DNA from: Desulfobacterales bacterium
Lineage (GTDB): Bacteria; Desulfobacterota; Desulfobacteria; Desulfobacterales; ETH-SRB1
Length of the DNA: 6,782 nucleotides
Direction: 5' to 3'
NCBI GenBank assembly: GCA_030669465.1
Contig: DAOVDN010000057.1
Location: forward strand, 1-6,782
This document shows, one piece after another, positions 1 through 6,264 of this stretch; within the stretch, counting starts at the first letter, position 1; each line of letters begins with the position of its first letter. The notes under the pieces were generated by a model that saw only the letters and a list, made by a program, of their open reading frames with translations, made no database searches and was not told the origin of the DNA. The position numbers and the translations under genes were made by a program.

Positions 1-41
1 AAACGTTATTATCTTTCGGGATTTACACATTGACCAACTTT

Positions 42-66
42 GGACACCGTCCATTATTTTGGACAC
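42..66. repeat. 25-bp GTCCA/TGGAC repeat, copy 1
   Basis: This 25-base unit matches the one at 179-203 at 22 of 25 positions. It contains alternating half-sites TGGAC (41-45), GTCCA (49-53) and TGGAC (60-64). These form two overlapping dyads, one with a 3-base and one with a 6-base spacer. Such an arrangement fits a repeated protein-binding site or the ends of a small mobile element. I cannot assign it to a known family from sequence alone. Confidence 0.65.
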
Positions 67-178
67 TTTGTGCGGCCCCCTCATCAGCCGAAAATCCTTT
101 GCAGCTCTCAGGTACACATCAAACGATAACCTGTGATATTAACAGCCATGTTGAATAGTAGAGGTGAAGTCTTTGCAT

Positions 179-203
179 GGGCACTGTCCATTGTTTTGGA
201 CAC
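179..203. repeat. 25-bp GTCCA/TGGAC repeat, copy 2
   Basis: This is the second copy of the unit at 42-66, in the same orientation and 137 bases further on. The three differences are all transitions. The GTCCA / TGGAC dyad with a 6-base spacer is kept, while the first TGGAC half-site has decayed to TGGGC. The copy ends about 35 bases before the first residues of the Usp remnant, so the repeat pair sits where the 5' part of that gene should be. Confidence 0.65.
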
Positions 204-237
204 CTTATAGCTTTACGAGCCCTTAGAGTCTGTTTGA

Positions 238-396
238 AAGGAATTCTTTATCGGAAGCGTTACAAGAAGAATTGTTCAGTACGCTGTTGGTTTTACGGTT
301 TGGGTTGTGAACTCCACTGAAGGCAAAGCCGATGGCGGACAGGCCTTTGGAGTATTGCACCATGTGATAGTCCTGGGAATGAGCGAAAAAAACAAT
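238..396 (+). pseudogene. remnant of a tandem (two-domain) universal stress protein gene
   Basis: The frame starting at 238, just after a stop at 235-237, reads KEFFIGSVTRRIVQYA then VWVVN. This matches the C-terminal signature of a UspA domain (G-S-V-x(3)-I/V-x(2)-A followed by V-x-V-V). About 15 residues later ADGGQAF and LHHVIVLG resemble the start of a second Usp domain (A-V-D-G-S-x-x-A, then D-H-V-x-x-L-G). The nucleotide-binding G-x2-G-x9 stretch and everything N-terminal to it are missing. Upstream, the same frame has stops at 208-210 and 235-237, and no typical second-domain sequence follows. The frame stays open to 540, but the stretch after about 396 has no recognisable Usp character. 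Seen: the motif matches and stops. Inferred: a 5'-truncated, decaying gene. A GTG-initiated 77-codon protein from 307 in this frame is possible but unlikely to be functional. Confidence 0.5.
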
Positions 397-536
397 ACCA
401 GATGCATGCAGAATAAAATCATTGACAGGATATCATGGAATGTGTTAAATGTATTTTACGATATTTTGGTTATTAGTAAAATTGACTTTACGGAATTATT
501 TAAAAATGACAACTATGGTTTTCACAACTATATTTC

Positions 537-1751
537 ATGATTGATTTAAGTCCATTTATAAGTATTCAGGAAGCTCTCCTTAAACAGGTTCCGAGAGAAA
601 ATTATCGCTCTCTTTACGAACGGATCAACTGGAAAAATCGTCTGATTGGAATCATTGGCGGTCGCGGGACAGGGAAGACTACGCTGTTGCTTCAGTATTT
701 AGCCGGAAAAAGTTCATATTCATCAAAATATCTTTATATTTCAGCAGACAACATTCGGGTTGAGGCCATCGGCATTTATGAGATCGCATCACAATTTTTT
801 CGCATGGGCGGCGAGGTCATTATCATTGATGAAATCCACAAATACGCCAGATGGCCGCAGGAAATAAAAAATCTTTATGATTCATTTCCATCAGCAAAAA
901 TCCTTTTTTCAGGCAGTTCTACCCTCGGACTGCAACTTGGAAAGGCCGACCTGTCGCGGCGTGCTGTTTTCTATACTTTGCCGGGTCTTTCTTTTCGAGA
1001 ATACCTGCTATTAGCCAGAAAGGTTAAACTCCCCGCCATTACACTCGCCGATCTATTAAAGGGACATGCACGATTGACGTCAGAAGTTTTGGTTAAGGGA
1101 CCTGTGTTGGGACTTTTTCGAGATTACCTTGAACATGGCATTTATCCTTTTTTTGTGGAAGGAATAGAAGAATATCTTGCAAAACTCAGAAACATTATTG
1201 AAAAAACACTTTACGAAGACATTGTCTCTACATCCAGCATTAAATCTTCTAATGTTCCGATGCTAAAACGGATTCTCTGGTTAATTGCCACCTCTCAACC
1301 ATTTGAGCCAAATCTTGTGCGTATTTCCAACAATCTGGGACTTTCAAAGCCAACTCTTTATGGGTACCTTGACTATCTGGAGCGGGCAGGTCTCTTATCA
1401 GGTGTTATGCCGGAAGGATCCGGCTTCAAGCTCGTGCGTAAACCCGTTAAAATTTATATTGAAAATACAAACTTGCTCAGAGCAATCGCAGGGGAATTGA
1501 GCAGAGAAGACCCTGTCGGAACGGTGCGCGAAACATTTATTCAGCATCAGTTGATAAGTGCCGGCCTGCAAGTGCGTATTCCAAGTCGAGGCGATTTTTT
1601 GGTAGAGGGTAAGTATCTACTTGAAGTAGGCGGCAGTTGTAAGGGGAAAAAACAGATAGCGGGAAAAGAAAATGCTTACATTGTAAAAGACGATATCGAC
1701 ATGGGTTTTGGTAATGTCATCCCCATGTGGTTGTTTGGCTTTTTATACTAA
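537..1751 (+). CDS. AAA family ATPase with DUF4143-like C-terminal domain
   Basis: This is a full-length 404-residue protein of the orphan bacterial/archaeal AAA ATPase family (ATPase plus DUF4143-like module). Walker A is GGRGTGKTTL at residues 41-50. Walker B is EVIIIDEIHK at 93-102, with D98/E99 as the metal-binding and catalytic acids. A sensor-1-like strand ILFSGSS lies at 122-128. Residues about 258-290 read as a winged helix (SNNLGLSKPTLYGYLDYLE). The tail holds a degenerate PD-(D/E)xK-like strand pair (D353, E363, then VGG and lysines 369-372), and the terminal WLFGFLY is typical of this subfamily. The ATPase is cytosolic and its biological role is not established. ATG 537 is the only possible start: the frame has a stop at 507-509 and no other start codon follows before residue 90. 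There is no Shine-Dalgarno in the 20 bases upstream. It converges on the exported-protein gene, leaving a 32-base gap with no terminator. Confidence 0.9.
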   Translation: MIDLSPFISIQEALLKQVPRENYRSLYERINWKNRLIGIIGGRGTGKTTLLLQYLAGKSSYSSKYLYISADNIRVEAIGIYEIASQFFRMGGEVIIIDEIHKYARWPQEIKNLYDSFPSAKILFSGSSTLGLQLGKADLSRRAVFYTLPGLSFREYLLLARKVKLPAITLADLLKGHARLTSEVLVKGPVLGLFRDYLEHGIYPFFVEGIEEYLAKLRNIIEKTLYEDIVSTSSIKSSNVPMLKRILWLIATSQPFEPNLVRISNNLGLSKPTLYGYLDYLERAGLLSGVMPEGSGFKLVRKPVKIYIENTNLLRAIAGELSREDPVGTVRETFIQHQLISAGLQVRIPSRGDFLVEGKYLLEVGGSCKGKKQIAGKENAYIVKDDIDMGFGNVIPMWLFGFLY

Positions 1752-1783
1752 GAACTCGTCCGGTAGGATGTTAATACTGGAGG

Positions 1784-3013
1784 CTACGGCATTATATAGC
1801 TGCTATCAAGCTGCCTTTTGCTGAAAAGTAATTTATTATCAAGATACCGGTTTTTTCCAAGTATGGATTTCATGTATTCCACAACAAGAAGAGCGTATAT
1901 TTCCTTATTTGTCATTTGATTTAAATATTTTCTGATATTTAAATTTTTAGGGAAGTTTTTACCGGATGATAATTTGTTTTCATTATATCTGTCTTTCAGA
2001 GCAGTTAAATGACTTTTAACCTTCGCTCTTATATCTTCGGGGGGATAATTTTCAAAATCAGAAAATAATTTTGCAAGTTCTGAAGCTTCAGGCAGTAAAG
2101 GATGTTCCAAAATTATCTTTAAATCATTTGCATAGCGAACCAGACCTTTATGAATGTGCTTATTTTTCACTACATTCATGTCAGCCCATCCAGCTCTGAG
2201 CCATTTAAAGGCGGCGTATTTTACAACGGGTTTTTTTGAGTCAACCTCATACAGGAAGCTTATTCCGATAGAATTGTACATATAGGAGCTGACCCAACCA
2301 AGACCCCGCATTGAAAGACCTTTCCGGCCCGAATAAAGATAGTCCCAGTTGTCATCTGAGCCCAGCACAATGCCTTTTCTGCCCACATCGGACTTGTCTT
2401 TTTGTTTGGAAATCGTGATTAATAGATTTCGGCCGAGATACTTGCAAAGAATCAGAGCCTTATCTATATCATAACTATAGTAAGCACCTGTAAATTGATC
2501 GGGAGTTATTTCTATATGTTCAACCCCTTTAACCACTATTGGACAATCAGAATTTGAAATATGTGTCCACAATTTAGGCAGGTCTTGATTTTGCCCGTTA
2601 ACCTGAGTCCAGTAGGAAAGCCGTACCGAAGAAGGCATAAAAGCAAATGAAGGAATATCAGGATTGTATGCATACTGGAGAATGTGTTTCAGATCTCTAT
2701 TAATATCAAACTCATAATAAGCGGAAGGAGAGCCGAACAATTCGTCTGTATAATAAAGGGAGAAGCTGTTTTTGGGAGAAACGACAAAATCCAGTACTTT
2801 TTGAATAAGTTTAAGATCAACAGGTCCGTTTTCATCCTTTGAAGTTAAGGATAAAAGATATTTCAGCCCGGAATGCAGGGAATCAGGAATTTTTGCTTCC
2901 TTTAGATCAGAGCCGGCTGCCAAATAGGTTGAAGAAAAAAGAAACACCGTTAAGAGCACAGCAGTGGATAGAATTTTTTTAATCTCTCCCAAATTTCTAC
3001 TTTCCAATTTCAA
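1784..3013 (-). CDS. hypothetical exported protein
   Basis: This is a 409-residue protein I do not recognise. Its N-terminus looks like a signal peptide: basic residues K12-K13, a hydrophobic core at 14-33 (ILSTAVLLTVFLFSSTYLAA), and likely cleavage around A33/G34. There is no lipobox cysteine, so the predicted location is periplasm or outside the cell. The mature part is soluble-looking, rich in Tyr, Lys and Leu, has only one cysteine pair candidate (single Cys residues in SDCP and ILCK), and has no further membrane segment. The frame is closed by a stop six bases upstream of TTG 3013, so translation must start at this TTG or at a later TTG (residues 3 or 8). No good Shine-Dalgarno precedes 3013; GGAGAG at residues 9-10 lies too far inside to serve it. 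The gene follows thrS by 43 bases on the same strand with no terminator between, so co-transcription is likely. Any link to tRNA charging is unsupported. Confidence 0.75.
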   Translation of the reverse strand: MKLESRNLGEIKKILSTAVLLTVFLFSSTYLAAGSDLKEAKIPDSLHSGLKYLLSLTSKDENGPVDLKLIQKVLDFVVSPKNSFSLYYTDELFGSPSAYYEFDINRDLKHILQYAYNPDIPSFAFMPSSVRLSYWTQVNGQNQDLPKLWTHISNSDCPIVVKGVEHIEITPDQFTGAYYSYDIDKALILCKYLGRNLLITISKQKDKSDVGRKGIVLGSDDNWDYLYSGRKGLSMRGLGWVSSYMYNSIGISFLYEVDSKKPVVKYAAFKWLRAGWADMNVVKNKHIHKGLVRYANDLKIILEHPLLPEASELAKLFSDFENYPPEDIRAKVKSHLTALKDRYNENKLSSGKNFPKNLNIRKYLNQMTNKEIYALLVVEYMKSILGKNRYLDNKLLFSKRQLDSSYIMP

Positions 3014-3020
3014 GTTTCAA

Positions 3021-3032
3021 GCCGTGAACGGC
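3021..3032. repeat. 12-bp GCCGTGAACGGC palindrome between thrS and the exported-protein gene
   Basis: GCCG and CGGC arms enclose a 4-base centre, giving a small GC hairpin in the 43-base gap. It is not followed by a T-run on the minus strand, so it is not an intrinsic terminator. The minus-strand text around it (GTTCACGG then TTGAAACTTGAA) resembles the GGTTCACGGTTC repeat at 6208-6233, suggesting the same dispersed repeat type. Confidence 0.4.
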
Positions 3033-3056
3033 TACGCATTGATAATACGCCGGTCT

Positions 3057-4967
3057 TTACAAAATGTCAAAATCCGGATTCTTCTCTTTTATGTGTTCAA
3101 GAACCCTGTTTAGAAAATCTTCATGGGTAATCCCGAACCTGACCTTGCCGTCCAGGGTTCTTACCGAAAGGGTCTGCGATTCCTTTTCTTTTGCACCAAT
3201 GGTGAGGATAAGGGGAATGTTGTTAAGCCGGGCATCTCTAACTTTTTTGTTCAGGCTTTCGGTTCTGCTGTCCAGCTCCACCCGCAGACCTGCTCTTTCA
3301 AGCTCTGTTTTCACATCGTTTGCATAAGGTACAAGATCATCATTTATGGCCAGGACGGCGACCTGTGTCGGAGTCATCCATAAAGGAAACTTTCCTGCAT
3401 AGTGTTCGATCAGAATACCTAAAAACCGCTCAATAGAGCCGTAGATTACCCTGTGGATCATAATAGGGCGGTGCTTTTCATTGTCTTTGCCTATGTATGA
3501 GAGATCAAACCTTTCAGGCAGGGCCATATCCAGTTGGATAGTTCCGCACTGCCATGTCCGGCCAAGCGCATCCTTTATATGCATATCTATCTTTGGTCCG
3601 TAAAAAGCGCCATCTCCTTCATTTATCTTATAGGCCTTGTTGTAAGCATTGAGCGCCGATTTTAAACCCTGTGTGGCCATCTCCCATTGGCTGTCTGTTC
3701 CAATAGATTTTTCAGGACGGGTTGAAAGCTCTAGATGAAACCCTAAGCCAAAGGTGCGGTAAATACGTTCTACCAGTTTAAGCACCCCAAGAATTTCATC
3801 TTCTATCTGGTCGGGAGTCATGAAAATGTGAGCATCATCCTGATGAAAAGCCCTGACCCTGAACAGGCCGGATAATACGCCGCTCAATTCATGCCTGTGA
3901 ACAAGCCCGATTTCAGCAGCCCGAACAGGCAAATCCCTGTATGAATGAGACTTCATGCCGTACAGGAGCATCCCGCCGGGACAGTTCATTGGCTTTATTG
4001 CATAGTCTGTTCCATCAATCTGGGATGCATACATGTTTTCCCGGTAGTTGTCCCAGTGACCGCTCCTCTCCCAGAGGCTGCGATTGAGCATGATCGGGGT
4101 CTTTGTCTCTACATAGCCTGCTGCCCTGTGTTCAGCTCTCCAGTAATCTATGAGAGCATTCCAGACGTCCATCCCCTTTGGGTGAAAAAAAGGCATTCCA
4201 GGCGCTTCGTCGTGAAAGCTGAAAAGATCAAGCGCCGCGCCAAGCTTCCTGTGATTTCTCTTTTTAGCCTCTTCAAGAAGATGAAGATATTTATTCAGCT
4301 CTTTCTTGCTGAAAAAGGCTGTGCCATATATTCTCTGGAGCTGGGCCTTTTTCTGATCAGCACGCCAGTAAGCTCCTGAAACCTTCATAAGCTTTACGGC
4401 CTTGATAAATCCTGTATGGGGAAGATGTGGGCCGCGACACAAATCAGTAAAATCGCCCTGCTCATAAAATGATATAGTTTGATCCTTTAACTCTGAAATC
4501 AGTTCGAGCTTATACGGCTCATTTTTGTAAAACTCTAGTGCTTCTGATTTTGAGACAACTTTTCTGTTGAATGGAATTTTTGCCTTGATTATTTTCTTTA
4601 TCTCAGTTTCAATCTTCGGAAAATCATCTTCTGAAACCGGTTCCATGTCTATATCGTAGTAGAAGCCGTTTTCCACTACAGGACCGATAGTCAGCCTGGC
4701 ATCCTTATAAAGGTGCACAATAGCCTGGGCCATGACATGTGCTGCGCTGTGACGAAGAATTTCCAGCGCCTCTTTGTCTTTGGGTGTTATAAGTCTTACT
4801 TTTGAGTCAGAGGCAATCTTTGTATTTAAATCAACAATTGCTCCATCGAGTTCTATGGCAACAGAATTTTGCGCCAAACCCTCTGAAATGCTCTTTGCCA
4901 CGTCTAAACCTGTAGGGAGATTCTCAAAACCCTTTATGCTTCCATCAGGAAATGTTATATTTATCAT
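3057..4967 (-). CDS. thrS: threonyl-tRNA synthetase
   Basis: This is a class II aminoacyl-tRNA synthetase that activates threonine with ATP and charges tRNA-Thr in the cytosol. It is 636 residues, close to the 642 of the E. coli enzyme, and complete. Domains in order: TGS (about 1-62), N2 editing domain with H73-x3-H77 and C177-x3-H181, which hydrolyses mis-charged Ser-tRNA-Thr, catalytic core (about 245-530) and anticodon-binding domain (about 535-636). Zinc ligands that select threonine are C329 (MNCPGG), H380 (DDAHIF) and H505 (IMIHR). Motif 2 lies around HRHELSG and FHQDDAH, and motif 3 around GSIERFLGILIEHY. All key residues are present. A modest Shine-Dalgarno, GGTGA, precedes ATG 4967. 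The exported-protein gene lies 43 bases downstream in place of the often-seen infC-rpmI-rplT. The leader carries repeats and a stem-loop but no T-box features. Confidence 0.98.
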   Translation of the reverse strand: MINITFPDGSIKGFENLPTGLDVAKSISEGLAQNSVAIELDGAIVDLNTKIASDSKVRLITPKDKEALEILRHSAAHVMAQAIVHLYKDARLTIGPVVENGFYYDIDMEPVSEDDFPKIETEIKKIIKAKIPFNRKVVSKSEALEFYKNEPYKLELISELKDQTISFYEQGDFTDLCRGPHLPHTGFIKAVKLMKVSGAYWRADQKKAQLQRIYGTAFFSKKELNKYLHLLEEAKKRNHRKLGAALDLFSFHDEAPGMPFFHPKGMDVWNALIDYWRAEHRAAGYVETKTPIMLNRSLWERSGHWDNYRENMYASQIDGTDYAIKPMNCPGGMLLYGMKSHSYRDLPVRAAEIGLVHRHELSGVLSGLFRVRAFHQDDAHIFMTPDQIEDEILGVLKLVERIYRTFGLGFHLELSTRPEKSIGTDSQWEMATQGLKSALNAYNKAYKINEGDGAFYGPKIDMHIKDALGRTWQCGTIQLDMALPERFDLSYIGKDNEKHRPIMIHRVIYGSIERFLGILIEHYAGKFPLWMTPTQVAVLAINDDLVPYANDVKTELERAGLRVELDSRTESLNKKVRDARLNNIPLILTIGAKEKESQTLSVRTLDGKVRFGITHEDFLNRVLEHIKEKNPDFDIL

Positions 4968-4992
4968 TATGCGTTCACCATGTAGTTGAGAC

Positions 4993-5007
4993 CCTTGAAA
5001 AATCGGC
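4993..5007. repeat. 15-bp direct repeat in the thrS leader, copy 1
   Basis: CCTTGAAAAATCGGC occurs exactly here and again at 5025-5039, with a period of 32 bases. The 10-bp palindrome AGATGCATCT (5013-5022) lies between the copies. On the coding strand of thrS the unit reads GCCGATTTTTCAAGG, 26 to 72 bases upstream of the start codon. It could be an operator pair, an RNA element or an inert repeat. Confidence 0.7.
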
Positions 5008-5024
5008 AGGGCAGATGCATCTAG

Positions 5025-5039
5025 CCTTGAAAAATCGGC
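5025..5039. repeat. 15-bp direct repeat in the thrS leader, copy 2
   Basis: This is an exact second copy of the unit at 4993-5007, in the same orientation. The flanking bases differ, so the match is exactly 15 bp. It is the copy further from thrS. Confidence 0.7.
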
Positions 5040-5053
5040 CGGATTATGTTGTA

Positions 5054-5083
5054 AAAAGCTAAAGCGTTAGATATATAGCTTTT
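5054..5083 (-). promoter_or_regulatory. stem-loop in the thrS upstream region
   Basis: AAAAGCTA (5054-5061) and TAGCTTTT (5076-5083) are perfect inverted repeats around a 14-base loop. On the minus strand the structure ends in a short T-run (TAGCTTTTT), as a weak attenuator or terminator would. The stem is mostly A/T, so its stability is doubtful. Its position about 90 bases before the thrS start would suit leader control. Confidence 0.3.
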
Positions 5084-5106
5084 AAGATAAAATTTTTGGA
5101 TTAAAT

Positions 5107-5115
5107 TGGTATACA
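5107..5115 (+). promoter_or_regulatory. candidate extended -10 promoter for the CBS gene
   Basis: TGG followed by TATACA matches the extended -10 form TGnTATAAT at most positions. It would start RNA near 5122, about 100 bases before the CBS start codon. No -35 hexamer is visible at the usual spacing. The surrounding 5080-5175 stretch is strongly A/T-rich and must hold the promoters for both divergent genes, but I could not place a convincing thrS promoter. Confidence 0.25.
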
Positions 5116-5182
5116 ATCTTTTTCAAGAAATAATAACTCAAAAATGTTTTTCCTTTGGACAGAATATAAACATTTAGGAGAA

Positions 5183-5257
5183 ATGGCTTCGCTGGTCAAG
5201 GAAAAAATCAGGGGGGAATTATGCCAATTAGTGAAATTTGCAATCGTGAGGTCGTGA
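5183..5257 (+). CDS. possible 24-residue leader ORF overlapping the CBS gene
   Basis: ATG 5183 opens a 24-codon frame (MASLVKEKIRGELCQLVKFA and four more residues) ending in TGA 5255-5257. It therefore overlaps the first 12 codons of the CBS gene in another frame. AGGAG at 5176-5180 precedes it, but the 2-base gap to the ATG is shorter than ideal. If translated, it could couple to or gate translation of the CBS gene, whose own G-rich ribosome site (5210-5216) lies inside it. There is no homology evidence, and chance is quite possible. Confidence 0.25.
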   Translation: MASLVKEKIRGELCQLVKFAIVRS

Positions 5258-5670
5258 TTACCTATAAAGACAGCAGTATTGTTGAGGTGGCGAAACTCAT
5301 GCGGCATCACCATGTGGGCGATGTGGTGGTAGTGGACTCCGTCGGCGACCAGTCCGTACCTGTCGGTATCATCACGGACCGGGATATTGTTGTGGAAATC
5401 ATTGCCGGCGATGTTCCGCTTGGTTCAGTTACAGCAAGCGATGTGATGAGTTATGACCTGATTACAGCAAGGGAGCAGGATGGTATATGGGATACTCTGC
5501 AACGCATGCGGTCGCATGGGATAAGACGGATGCCGGTAGTCAATGAAAAGGGCGGTCTTGAAGGTATCCTGACGGTGGATGATCTGCTTGAACTCTTTTC
5601 AGATGAACTGATGTCGCTTGCTAAGGTGACGATCCGCGAGCAGGCTCGGGAGAAAGAGACCAGGGAATAG
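5221..5670 (+). CDS. two-CBS-domain protein
   Basis: This is a 149-residue stand-alone tandem CBS (Bateman module) protein. CBS1 spans about residues 5-65, with the hallmark VGIITDRDI at 48-56. CBS2 spans about 74-128, with HGIRRMPVV at 99-107 and GILTVDDLLEL at 114-124. Such modules bind adenine nucleotides (AMP, ATP, SAM or NAD(H) in known cases) in the cleft between the repeats and act as sensors, usually as dimers. No enzymatic or DNA-binding domain is attached; the last 20 residues are a charged helix-like tail. The partner and ligand cannot be read from the sequence. ATG 5221 follows the G-rich ribosome site AGGGGGG (5210-5216) by 4 bases; the frame has a stop at 5167-5169 and no better start. 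It is divergent from thrS and probably monocistronic, ending in the terminator at 5763-5804. Confidence 0.92.
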   Translation: MPISEICNREVVITYKDSSIVEVAKLMRHHHVGDVVVVDSVGDQSVPVGIITDRDIVVEIIAGDVPLGSVTASDVMSYDLITAREQDGIWDTLQRMRSHGIRRMPVVNEKGGLEGILTVDDLLELFSDELMSLAKVTIREQAREKETRE

Positions 5671-5733
5671 GCCGCTAATCAGCTCAGTCAACCCGATATA
5701 CCAGGTCTGGCCAGGGATGATCAGGATATAAGA

Positions 5734-5753
5734 CCTGTCTGCCGGCAGGCAGG
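5734..5753. repeat. 20-bp near-perfect GC palindrome
   Basis: CCTGTCTGCCGGCAGGCAGG is a dyad centred on CCGG with one mismatched pair. Palindromes with the core GCCTGCCGGCAGGC are common as dispersed intergenic (REP-like) repeats, and its place between the CBS stop and the terminator fits that. It lacks its own T-run, so it is not a terminator by itself, though a hairpin here could protect the 3' end of the mRNA. Confidence 0.5.
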
Positions 5754-5762
5754 AAAATAAAG

Positions 5763-5804
5763 AAAAAGGGCACTCCGCGCTAATTTGACGGAGCGCCTTT
5801 TTTT
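5763..5804. terminator. bidirectional intrinsic terminator shared by the CBS and csp genes
   Basis: GGCACTCCG (5769-5777) pairs with CGGAGCGCC (5789-5797), 9 positions with one A-C mismatch around an 11-base loop. On the + strand the stem is followed by seven Ts (5798-5804). On the - strand it is followed by CTTTTTCTTT (from AAAGAAAAAG at 5759-5768). It lies 93 bases after the CBS stop and 14 bases after the csp stop, so it can end transcripts from both sides. Confidence 0.88.
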
Positions 5805-5817
5805 AATAAATAATCAA

Positions 5818-6018
5818 CTAAACTACAGTTACATTTACGGCGGTAGGGCCTTTTGGCCCTTGCTCAATGTCAAATGTAACTCGATCACCCTCATTAAGGG
5901 ATTTAAAACCGGATGCGATGATTGCTGAATGATGAACGAATACATCCGGACCATCTTCCTGTTCAATAAATCCATAACCTTTTTGGTCACTGAACCATTT
6001 CACAATCCCATTAGCCAT
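5818..6018 (-). CDS. cold-shock domain protein (CspA family)
   Basis: This is a 66-residue single-domain OB-fold protein that binds single-stranded RNA and DNA and acts as an RNA chaperone. RNP1 is KGYGFI at residues 13-18 and RNP2 is VFVHH at 26-30. The starting GIVKWF and the [10 protein letters not shown] end are the family norm, as is the length of 65-70 residues. The aromatic nucleic-acid contact residues W8, F9, Y15, F17 and F27 are all present. The start is set by an optimal Shine-Dalgarno (AAAGGAGGT on the minus strand, 6026-6034) seven bases before ATG. The gene stands alone. Its A/T-rich upstream region could hold a long leader of the sort that gives cold induction in this family, but whether this paralogue is cold-induced or constitutive cannot be told. 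Confidence 0.97.
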   Translation of the reverse strand: MANGIVKWFSDQKGYGFIEQEDGPDVFVHHSAIIASGFKSLNEGDRVTFDIEQGPKGPTAVNVTVV

Positions 6019-6200
6019 AGTAACAACCTCCTTTCAAAAAAATTCTAATGGTTCCAAACTTCAGGTTGTTGCCACTTTGACAAATGGATCTTCCCCTAAG
6101 AACGAAACCGGTACGCCATCAAAGACACATTTTTACAAATAAATCTCTTTTTAAAAAAAATCAACATTTTTAAGCATTTTTCCAAAGAATTTATTGCAAC
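6019..6200 (-). promoter_or_regulatory. csp upstream/leader region
   Basis: The perfect Shine-Dalgarno AAAGGAGGT occupies 6026-6034. Beyond it, 6126-6193 is extremely A/T-rich. A weak promoter candidate reads TTGATT (minus strand, 6164-6159), 17 bases, then TATTTG (6141-6136), which would give a leader of roughly 110 bases. No ORF is visible on either strand. The promoter call is tentative; the Shine-Dalgarno is certain. Confidence 0.4.
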
Positions 6201-6207
6201 TACTCAG

Positions 6208-6233
6208 GTTCACGGTTCCAGGGTTCACGGTTC
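6208..6233. repeat. tandem GGTTCACGGTTC repeat
   Basis: GGTTCACGGTTC occurs at 6208-6219 and exactly again at 6222-6233, a 14-base period. Each unit is itself made of GGTTCAC/GGTTC sub-units, and a further AAGGTTGG follows. A related text (GTTCACGG, then TTGAAAC) sits on the minus strand at 3014-3030. This looks like a short dispersed intergenic repeat of unknown function. Confidence 0.6.
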
Positions 6234-6264
6234 AAGGTTGGAGAGCGATGAGCTATTCTTATTA

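Noticed and set aside
506..534. ATGACA-17-TATATT promoter for the AAA ATPase
   Set aside because: The hexamers match well, but the predicted RNA start (about 541) lies after the only possible start codon at 537, so it was not listed as a feature.
1752..1783. Terminator between the convergent ATPase and exported-protein genes
   Set aside because: No stem followed by a T-run is visible in the 32-base gap.
3945..4379. 144-codon frame on the + strand inside thrS
   Set aside because: It is the antisense shadow of a certain thrS; it has no ribosome site or recognisable protein features. The other + frames at 3064-3383 and 4774-4989 are rejected for the same reason.
4968..5100. T-box riboswitch upstream of thrS
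   Set aside because: The leader is short and lacks the AG-bulge/specifier stem and a UGGN antiterminator bulge followed by a terminator.
5101..5313. 70-codon minus-strand frame across the CBS gene start and the intergenic region
   Set aside because: It is a shadow of the CBS coding sequence and runs through the A/T-rich promoter region.
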